Part shown: in pieces, positions 49,940 through 55,882 of the stretch
Position numbering within the stretch: the stretch's first letter is position 1
Layout of the letters: each line of letters starts with the position of its first letter
Assembly (NCBI RefSeq): GCF_009789225.1
Contig: NZ_WSTA01000016.1
Span: forward strand, 1-55,882
Reading direction: 5' to 3'
Source: Agromyces seonyuensis
Lineage (GTDB): Bacteria > Actinomycetota > Actinomycetes > Actinomycetales > Microbacteriaceae
Length of the DNA: 55,882 nucleotides
The notes under the pieces: model-generated
What the model was told of the DNA's origin: nothing
Seen by the model: the letters and a program-made list of their open reading frames with translations, nothing else
Databases searched by the model: none
Translations under genes and position numbers: made by a program

Positions 49940-50784
49940 TGAGCCGACTCCGGATCGTGCACCGCACCGGCTTCGCCTACGCGGCGCCCGCGACCGCCTC
50001 CTACAACGAGGCTCGGATGCTGCCGCATTCGAGTGCCGGGCAGTTCGTGCTGCAGGCCGGGCTCGACATCCGCCCGGCGGCGTCGCAGCACACCTACCTC
50101 GACTACTGGGGCACTCGCGTGTCGACCTTCGAGGTGCTCACCCCGCACCACGAGCTCTCGGTCACGGCCACGAGCGTCGTCGAGGTGCGTCCCGCTCCCG
50201 AGCCGACGGGCGGCCTCTCCTGGGACGAACTCGCGATCGCCCGCACGGCGACGGTGGGGCTCGTCGAGCAAGCGGGCCAGACCGAGGCGACGGCGCCCCC
50301 GAAGGAGCTCCGGCAGCTCGCGGCCTCGATCGTCGCCGAGGGCGACTCGGTCGCGGCATCGGCCTTCGCCATCGCCGAGGCGGTCGGCGCGGCCATCGAG
50401 TACGTCCCCGGTTCCACGGGCGTCTCGACGACCGCGAAGGATGCCTGGAAGCTGCGCCGCGGCGTCTGCCAGGACATCACGCACCTCACCCTCGGCGCGC
50501 TGCGCTCGGTCGGCATCCCGGCCCGCTACGTGTCGGGGTACCTGCACCCGAAGCCGGACGCGGCGATCGGCGAGGCCGTCGTCGGCGAATCGCACGCGTG
50601 GGTCGAGTTCTACGACGGCACGTGGCAGGGCTACGACCCGACGAACCGTTCCCCGATCGGGGAGATGCACGTGCTCGTCGCGCGCGGCCGCGACTACACC
50701 GACGTCACCCCCTTGCGCGGTGTCTATGCGGGCACCGCTGCGAGCCGCCTCTTCGTGGAGGTCGAGATCACCCGGGAGGCGTGA
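49939..50784 (+). CDS. Transglutaminase-like cysteine protease/transferase
   Basis: A 281-residue protein: an N-terminal beta domain of the bacterial transglutaminase-like type ('RIVHRTGFAYAAPATASYNEARMLP', with 'YLDYWGTRVSTFEVLTPH') and the papain-like transglutaminase core with the triad Cys177 (RRGVCQD), His219 (ESHAWVEF) and Asp233 (GYDPTNRSP). Members act as peptidases or cross-linking enzymes; in this conserved three-gene context it probably processes the product of the ATP-grasp ligase. No signal peptide. The start overlaps the alpha-E stop by one base. Confidence 0.92.
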   Translation: MSRLRIVHRTGFAYAAPATASYNEARMLPHSSAGQFVLQAGLDIRPAASQHTYLDYWGTRVSTFEVLTPHHELSVTATSVVEVRPAPEPTGGLSWDELAIARTATVGLVEQAGQTEATAPPKELRQLAASIVAEGDSVAASAFAIAEAVGAAIEYVPGSTGVSTTAKDAWKLRRGVCQDITHLTLGALRSVGIPARYVSGYLHPKPDAAIGEAVVGESHAWVEFYDGTWQGYDPTNRSPIGEMHVLVARGRDYTDVTPLRGVYAGTAASRLFVEVEITREA

Positions 50785-50826
50785 GCCCGGGCACGAACCC
50801 GCCCGTGGGCCTGGCAGAGTGTGCGC

Positions 50827-51672
50827 ATGGCGCACTTCACGGATGCTCACGGGGTTCGGATCCACTACGACGTCTGGCGCGCCGCCGACCCCGTCGCGAT
50901 CGTGCAGCTCACCCACGGCATCGGCGAGCACACCGGCCGCTACGCGTGGGTCATCGGCGAGCTCAACGCCGCCGGCTACACCGTCTACGCCGATGACCAC
51001 CGCGGGCACGGGCGGACGGGGTTCGAGCAGCACGGCGGCGACCTCGACCGCCTCGGGAACCCCGGCCCCGGCGGGATGCGCGCCGCGATCGCCGCGGTCG
51101 AGCGCTTCGCCGGCGTCATCCGCGAGGCCGAGCCCGACCTGCCGCTCGTGACGATCGCCCACTCGTGGGGCTCGCTCATGGCGCAGATCATCGTGAACCG
51201 CGCCCCGGCGACGTGGGACGGCGTCGTGCTGACGGGCACCGCGTACCGGACGCTCCGCTGGATGGATCCCGGCTACGACCTCAACCGCAAGCATCGCCGC
51301 CTCGGCACGACCGGCATGGAATGGCTCAGCCGCGACCCGGCCGTCGCTGCCGCCTTCGTCGCCGATCCGTACACGACCGCGACCCCGCTGCCGAAGCTCT
51401 TCGGGTTCTTCGACTCGTTGCGCCTCCTCGGCCGCCCGAAGCCCGGGCTGCCGCCCGAACTGCCGATCCTCATCCAGGTCGGCTCCGACGACACGCTCGG
51501 CGGCGAGGAATCCGCGAAACGGCTGCTCGCGGCGTACTCCCGTGCGGGCATCCTCGACGCCTCGCTCATCGTCTACGACGGCGCCCGGCACGAGGTCCTG
51601 AACGAGACCAACCGCGACGAGGTCCTCGCCGACACGGTCCGCTGGCTCGACGAGCGCTTCGCGACGGACTAG
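50827..51672 (+). CDS. Alpha/beta hydrolase (S33/monoacylglycerol lipase-like)
   Basis: A 281-residue hydrolase: 'VQLTHGIGEHTGRYAWV' (HG oxyanion motif), 'YADDHRGHGRTG', a nucleophile elbow at 'TIAHSWGSLMAQ' where the residue order is HSWGS (Ser in G.S.G-like position, first Gly replaced by His), an acid in 'QVGSDDTLGG' and a His in 'YDGARHEVLNE'. It resembles monoacylglycerol lipases and serine aminopeptidase S33 proteins. CAGAGT exactly six bases before the ATG at 50827 indicates a leaderless start. A copy of the dispersed palindrome follows its stop. Confidence 0.88.
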   Translation: MAHFTDAHGVRIHYDVWRAADPVAIVQLTHGIGEHTGRYAWVIGELNAAGYTVYADDHRGHGRTGFEQHGGDLDRLGNPGPGGMRAAIAAVERFAGVIREAEPDLPLVTIAHSWGSLMAQIIVNRAPATWDGVVLTGTAYRTLRWMDPGYDLNRKHRRLGTTGMEWLSRDPAVAAAFVADPYTTATPLPKLFGFFDSLRLLGRPKPGLPPELPILIQVGSDDTLGGEESAKRLLAAYSRAGILDASLIVYDGARHEVLNETNRDEVLADTVRWLDERFATD

Positions 51673-51682
51673 ACCCTCCGTC

Positions 51683-51759
51683 GGTCGAGGAGCGAAGCGT
51701 CTCGAGACCCGGCAGGTCGCCGGCGCGGTCTCGTTGCGCTCCTCCGTCGCCACTCGACC
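51683..51759. repeat. Dispersed palindrome copy after the hydrolase gene
   Basis: Left arm GGTCGAGGAGCGAAGC...CTCGAGACC (51683-51709) and right arm GGTCTCGTTGCGCTCC...CACTCGACC (51727-51759), with a 17-base loop. It starts 10 bases after the hydrolase stop and ends 30 bases before pgm. It has diverged from the other copies (GAGGAG for GAGTAG). Confidence 0.8.
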
Positions 51760-51789
51760 AACCGAAGCGCCCGGTGCGAGACTGGGACA

Positions 51790-53433
51790 ATGCACGAGCG
51801 AGCGGGAACTCCGGCACAGTCATCCGATCTCATCGACGTCGACGCCCTAGTGCGCGCGTACTACGACCTCAAGCCCGACCCGTCGGTGTCGACGCAGCGG
51901 GTCGCCTTCGGCACGTCCGGCCACCGCGGGTCGGCGTTCGACACGGCCTTCAACGAGGACCACATCCTCGCGATCACGCAGGCGATCGTCGAGTACCGGG
52001 CGGCCCAGGGCACGACGGGGCCGCTCTTCATCGGCGCCGACACCCACGCCCTGTCCGCCCCCGCGCTGACGACCGCGGTCGACGTGCTCGTCGCGGGCGG
52101 CGTGCGGGTGCTCGTGGACGAGTACGACGACTACGTGCCGACGCCGGCCGTCTCCCACGCGATCCTGCGCTGGAACAACGACCCGGCGCTCCGCGCCGAA
52201 GGCGAGGCCGACGGCATCGTCGTCACCCCGAGCCACAACCCGCCGGCCGACGGCGGCTTCAAGTACAACCCGCCGCACGGCGGCCCGGCGGACTCCGACG
52301 CCACCTCGTGGATCGCGAACCGCGCGAACGAGCTCATCGCGGGCGGCCTCGTCGACGTGAACCAGGCCGAGCCCTCGGCCGTCGAGACGTATGACTTCCG
52401 CGGCATGTACGTGCGCGACCTCGAGCACATCATCGACATCCAGGCCATCAAGGACTCGGGCATCCGCATCGGCGCCGACCCGCTCGGCGGCGCGTCGGTG
52501 TCGTACTGGGCGCTCATCCGCGACCACTACGAGCTCGACCTGAGCGTCGTGAACGAACTCGTCGACCCGCAGTGGTCGTTCATGACGCTCGACTGGGACG
52601 GCAAGATCCGCATGGACCCGTCGAGCCCGTCGGCCATGGCCGGCGCGCTCGCGAACCAGGGCGACTACGACATCCTCACCGGCAACGACGCCGACGCCGA
52701 CCGCCACGGCATCATCACGCCCGACGGCGGCCTGATGAACCCGAACCACTACCTCGCGGTGGCGATCCAGTACCTCTACAGCCACCGTCCCGAGTGGCGC
52801 GACGACGCGGCGATCGGCAAGACGCTCGTCTCGAGCCGCATGATCGACCGCGTCGCCGCCGCCCTCGGCCGTCGCCTCTGGGAGGTGCCGGTCGGCTTCA
52901 AGTGGTTCGTGCCCGGACTCGTCGACGGGTCCGTCGCCTTCGGCGGGGAGGAGAGCGCCGGCGCCTCGTTCCTTCGGAAGGACGGCACCGTGTGGACGAC
53001 CGACAAGGACGGCATCCTGCTCGCCCTGCTCGCCGCCGAGATCCGCGCGGTCACCGGCAAGTCCCCGTCCGAGCTCTACGCGGAGCTCGTCGCTGAGCAC
53101 GGCGAGCCGGCCTACGCGCGCGTCGACGCCCCGGCGACCCCCGAGCAGAAGGCGGCCCTGTCCAAACTCGACGGCGACGCGATCGCCGCGACCGAGCTCG
53201 CCGGGCAGCCCATCACGGCGAAGCTCTCGAAGGCCCCCGGCAACGGCGCGGCCATCGGCGGCGTGAAGGTCGAGTCCGAGGATGCCTGGTTCGCCGCGCG
53301 TCCCTCGGGCACCGAGAACGTCTACAAGATCTACGCCGAGTCGTTCCGCGGGCCGGAGCACCTCGCCGAGGTGCAGGCCGAGGCGAAGGCGATCGTGGAC
53401 GCCGCGCTCGGCGGCCCCGCGTCGGTCGAGTAG
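51790..53433 (+). CDS. pgm: Phosphoglucomutase, alpha-D-glucose specific
   Basis: A 547-residue enzyme interconverting glucose-1-phosphate and glucose-6-phosphate, the entry to and exit from glycogen. It has 'VAFGTSGHRGSAFD' near the N-terminus, the phosphoserine loop TPSHNPP (Ser148), the metal loop 'TGNDADADRHGII', the sugar-binding loop 'VAFGGEESAGAS' and the phosphate-binding 'RPSGTENVYKIYAES'. The length equals the E. coli type (546). GAGACT six bases before the ATG fits a leaderless transcript. Its last residues and TAG stop (ASVE-stop) lie within a dispersed palindrome, exactly as in rocD. Followed by a glycogen debranching gene. Confidence 0.95.
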   Translation: MHERAGTPAQSSDLIDVDALVRAYYDLKPDPSVSTQRVAFGTSGHRGSAFDTAFNEDHILAITQAIVEYRAAQGTTGPLFIGADTHALSAPALTTAVDVLVAGGVRVLVDEYDDYVPTPAVSHAILRWNNDPALRAEGEADGIVVTPSHNPPADGGFKYNPPHGGPADSDATSWIANRANELIAGGLVDVNQAEPSAVETYDFRGMYVRDLEHIIDIQAIKDSGIRIGADPLGGASVSYWALIRDHYELDLSVVNELVDPQWSFMTLDWDGKIRMDPSSPSAMAGALANQGDYDILTGNDADADRHGIITPDGGLMNPNHYLAVAIQYLYSHRPEWRDDAAIGKTLVSSRMIDRVAAALGRRLWEVPVGFKWFVPGLVDGSVAFGGEESAGASFLRKDGTVWTTDKDGILLALLAAEIRAVTGKSPSELYAELVAEHGEPAYARVDAPATPEQKAALSKLDGDAIAATELAGQPITAKLSKAPGNGAAIGGVKVESEDAWFAARPSGTENVYKIYAESFRGPEHLAEVQAEAKAIVDAALGGPASVE

Positions 53434-53498
53434 GCGCGCAGCGCCGTATCGAGACCCGGTGCGACGGTCTCGATACACGGCTTCGCCGCTACTCGACC
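53424..53498. repeat. Dispersed palindrome copy forming the 3' end of pgm
   Basis: Left arm GGTCGAGTAGGCGCGC...CGAGACC (53424-53456), a 9-base loop and right arm GGTCTCGATACACGGC...CTACTCGACC (53466-53498). The left arm contains the pgm stop codon. The remaining spacer to glgX (53499-53618) holds a TAGAGT -10-like hexamer at 53546-53551. Confidence 0.85.
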
Positions 53499-53618
53499 GG
53501 CGTTGCGCTTCCGCGCAAGGGGGCGCACCGGAGGCGGTCGGGCAATAGAGTGGGCCCACGCGTCCCGCGGGTCGCCGACGGCGGCCGGGATGCGAACCCG
53601 AACGTTCGAGGGGGACGA

Positions 53619-55882
53619 ATGGAATCGTGGCCCGGATCGCCCTACCCGCTCGGTGCGACCTTCGACGGCAGCGGCACGAACTTCGCGCTCTTCAGCGAAG
53701 CCGCCGACCGCGTCGTGCTGTGCCTCTTCGCCGAGGACGGCACCGAGACCCAGGTCGAACTCCAGGACGTCGATGCGTTCGTGTGGCACGCGTACCTGCC
53801 GCAGGTGCAGCCGGGGCAGCGCTACGGCTACCGCGTCCACGGGCCGAACGACCCGGCGAAGGGCGAGCGGGCGAATCCGAACAAGGTGCTCCTCGACCCG
53901 TACGCGAAGGCGACCGAGGGCTCGTTCGACTGGGACCCCTCGCTCTTCGGCTACGACTTCGGCGACCCGGACTCGCGCAACGACGACGACTCGGCCGGCC
54001 ATGTGATGCTCTCGGTCGTCATCAACCCGTTCTTCGACTGGGCGGGCGACCGCCGCCCGAACACGCCCTACTCGTCGAGCCTCATCTACGAGGCCCACGT
54101 GAAAGGCCTGACGAAGCTGCACCCCGAGGTGCCGGAGGCGCAGCGCGGCACGTACGCCGGCATCGCGCACCCGGCCGTCATCGAGCATCTCCAGCGGCTC
54201 GGCGTCACGGCCATCGAGCTCATGCCCGTGCACCAGTTCGTGCAGGACTCGACCCTGCTCGAGCAGGGCCTGCGCAACTACTGGGGCTACAACACGATCG
54301 CGTTCTTCGCGCCGCACAACGAGTACTCGTCCACCGGCGGGCTCGGCCAGCAGGTGCAGGAGTTCAAGTCGATGGTGCGGGCCCTCCACGCGGCCGGCAT
54401 CGAGGTCATCCTCGACGTCGTCTACAACCACACGGCGGAGGGCAACCACCTCGGCCCGACGATCGGGTTCCGCGGCATCGACAACGCCGCCTACTACCGG
54501 CTCGAGGCGAAGGATGCCCGGTACTACACCGACTACACGGGCACGGGGAACTCGTTCAACGTGCGCCACCCGCACTCGCTCCAGCTCATCATGGACAGCC
54601 TCCGGTACTGGGTCACGGAGATGCACGTCGACGGGTTCCGCTTCGACCTCGCGGCGACGCTCGCCCGCGAGTTCTACGACGTCGACCGGCTGTCGACGTT
54701 CTTCGACCTCGTGCAGCAGGACCCGATCGTCAGCCAGGTCAAGCTCATCGCCGAGCCGTGGGACGTCGGTCCCGGCGGCTATCAGGTGGGCAACTTCCCG
54801 CCGCTCTGGACGGAGTGGAACGGGCAGTACCGCGACACCGTGCGCGACTTCTGGCGCGGCGAGCCGTCGACGCTCGGGGAGTTCGCGGCCCGATTGACGG
54901 GGTCGGCCGACCTCTACGAGAACTCCGGCCGCAAGCCCGTCGCCTCGATCAACTTCGTCACCGCCCACGACGGCTTCACGCTGCGCGACCTCGTCTCGTA
55001 CAACGAGAAGCACAACGACGCCAACGGCGAGGAGAACCGGGACGGGGAATCGTTCAACCGGTCCTGGAACTCCGGCGCCGAGGGGCCGACCGACGACCCG
55101 GGCATCCTCGGGCTGCGCGCCCGCCAGCAGCGCAACTTCCTCGCGACGTTGCTGCTCAGCCAGGGCGTGCCGATGCTCGCGCACGGCGACGAGCTCGGCC
55201 GCACGCAGCTCGGCAACAACAACGGCTACGCGCAGGACAGCGAGCTCACCTGGGTGCACTGGGATGCCGCGGACGAGCCGCTCATCGAGTTCACGGCGGC
55301 CCTCGCGCGGCTGCGGAAGGCGCATCCGACGTTCCGGCGCAGCCGGTTCTTCGACGGGCATCCGGTCGATCGCGAAGACGGCGGCCCGCTGCCCGACATC
55401 GCCTGGGGCAAGCCCGACGGCACGCTCATGCGGCCGAAGGACTGGGACGCCGGCTTCGGCAAGGCGCTCTCGGTCTTCCTGAACGGCGAGGGCATCCGCC
55501 AGCGCGATTCGCGCGGACAGCCGCTTTCGGACGTCGACTTCCTGCTGTTCTTCAACGGGGGGGACGCCCTCGACTTCACGATCCCGACGGGCGCGCGGCC
55601 CGACCGCGAGTGGGAGCTCGTCGTCGACACGGCCGGCATCGCCGAGGGGCAGGCGCGCTACCGCGCGGGCGACGTGCTGAATCTGCCGACCCGCTCGCTC
55701 GCGGTGCTGCGCGCCTTCGAGCAGTCCGAGGTCGAGCCGGACCACTCGGTGGCCGCGTCGCTCGCCGCGATGGCGCAGCCGACCGCCCCCGTGCCGCCGT
55801 CCGCCTCGGCCGGCACCGCGGCGGGCTCGGCTCCGGCGCCGCGCGCGTCGAAACCGCGGCGGGCGAAGGATGCCTCGGGTGC
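53619..55882 (+). CDS. glgX: Glycogen debranching enzyme GlgX (3' partial, runs off the window)
   Basis: About 754 residues are visible and the frame is still open at the window end. The N-terminal CBM48 domain ('PYPLGATFDGSGTNFALFSEAAD') is followed by a GH13 barrel with 'DVVYNHTAEG', the nucleophile Asp343 in DGFRFDLA, the acid Glu379 in IAEPWD, Asp451 in TAHDGFTLRD, and 'GNNNGYAQDSELTWVHWD'. GlgX hydrolyses the alpha-1,6 bonds of limit dextrin. The catalytic protein seems to end near residue 710 (LPTRSLAVLRAF); the following 45 or more residues are Ala/Pro/Ser-rich then basic, an unusual extension whose end is not visible. GGGGGA lies about 4 bases before the ATG. Works with pgm upstream. 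Confidence 0.93.
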   Translation, partial: MESWPGSPYPLGATFDGSGTNFALFSEAADRVVLCLFAEDGTETQVELQDVDAFVWHAYLPQVQPGQRYGYRVHGPNDPAKGERANPNKVLLDPYAKATEGSFDWDPSLFGYDFGDPDSRNDDDSAGHVMLSVVINPFFDWAGDRRPNTPYSSSLIYEAHVKGLTKLHPEVPEAQRGTYAGIAHPAVIEHLQRLGVTAIELMPVHQFVQDSTLLEQGLRNYWGYNTIAFFAPHNEYSSTGGLGQQVQEFKSMVRALHAAGIEVILDVVYNHTAEGNHLGPTIGFRGIDNAAYYRLEAKDARYYTDYTGTGNSFNVRHPHSLQLIMDSLRYWVTEMHVDGFRFDLAATLAREFYDVDRLSTFFDLVQQDPIVSQVKLIAEPWDVGPGGYQVGNFPPLWTEWNGQYRDTVRDFWRGEPSTLGEFAARLTGSADLYENSGRKPVASINFVTAHDGFTLRDLVSYNEKHNDANGEENRDGESFNRSWNSGAEGPTDDPGILGLRARQQRNFLATLLLSQGVPMLAHGDELGRTQLGNNNGYAQDSELTWVHWDAADEPLIEFTAALARLRKAHPTFRRSRFFDGHPVDREDGGPLPDIAWGKPDGTLMRPKDWDAGFGKALSVFLNGEGIRQRDSRGQPLSDVDFLLFFNGGDALDFTIPTGARPDREWELVVDTAGIAEGQARYRAGDVLNLPTRSLAVLRAFEQSEVEPDHSVAASLAAMAQPTAPVPPSASAGTAAGSAPAPRASKPRRAKDASG

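Noticed and set aside
27118-53498. Dispersed palindrome considered as an insertion sequence or inverted terminal repeats
   Set aside because: No transposase lies between or near copies and the units are only about 77 bp; at most a non-autonomous element.
1-55882. tRNA, rRNA or other structured RNA genes
   Set aside because: No cloverleaf-like segment with conserved TTC loop or known ncRNA pattern was seen; spacers are short and accounted for.

Overview
The window is very GC-rich (about 70% or more) and densely coded. Asp is almost always GAC, GTG starts are common, and many genes look leaderless (a TANNNT-like hexamer 6-7 nt before ATG/GTG). An F420-type oxidoreductase, a short YtrA-like GntR regulator, a DUF1707 protein and a dispersed 'GGTCGAGTAG...' palindrome all point to a high-GC actinobacterium, most likely Microbacteriaceae (Agromyces/Microbacterium-like; this is inference from style, not a database result). 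I see no prophage, insertion sequence, CRISPR array or RNA gene; this looks like chromosome.

Layout. 1-2.9 kb: the tail of an unknown gene, a VOC/glyoxalase protein, a tandem-META lipoprotein, and two tandem short BMP-like lipoproteins. 3.1-8.2 kb: a HupE/UreJ-type metal permease, then a surface module made of a secreted metallophosphoesterase with a WxL-like C-terminus (behind a candidate PHO box) and a DUF916 WxL-interacting protein; a 53-bp tandem repeat starts in the last codons of the phosphoesterase. 8.2-15.6 kb: a LysR regulator divergent from bifunctional PutA (proline to glutamate), then a translationally coupled cyclase/TPP-enzyme pair. 15.7-19.3 kb: a small secreted protein, a RimB-like protease divergent from a RimK ligase fused to a TrkA_C domain, and a membrane protein.

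19.3-24.7 kb: an operon of two paralogous membrane proteins plus a YtrA-like GntR regulator, an Lrp regulator, an LLM oxidoreductase, and a pair of paralogous anchored proteins. 25.0-27.1 kb: ddaH-rocD (methylarginine/ornithine catabolism), closed by a tandem palindromic repeat. 27.3-35.5 kb: hydrolase, POT peptide transporter, ROK regulator, acyltransferase and SGNH hydrolase overlapping tail to tail, carboxylesterase, TetR regulator. 35.6-38.5 kb: a DHFR-like reductase and a GntR-lldD-type operon for 2-hydroxy acid use with FadR-type twin operators. 38.6-42.1 kb: DUF1707 protein, NYN/OST-HTH nuclease-like protein, aldo/keto reductase, membrane protein. 42.1-46.4 kb: two consecutive MarR-plus-efflux modules (MATE and MFS), each behind twin palindromes. 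46.6-50.8 kb: a lipoprotein and the circularly permuted ATP-grasp / alpha-E / transglutaminase operon. 50.8-55.9 kb: an S33-type hydrolase, phosphoglucomutase, and a glycogen debranching enzyme that runs off the end.

Most of the interest lies in unusual fusions (RimK-TrkA_C, 2-hydroxy-acid dehydrogenase with a histone H1-like tail, phosphoesterase with WxL-like domain), in paired operators that assign regulators to targets, and in two sequence-level signals: a dispersed palindrome that supplies stop codons to neighbouring genes, and a strongly over-represented GGATGCC heptamer that overrides normal Asp codon choice.
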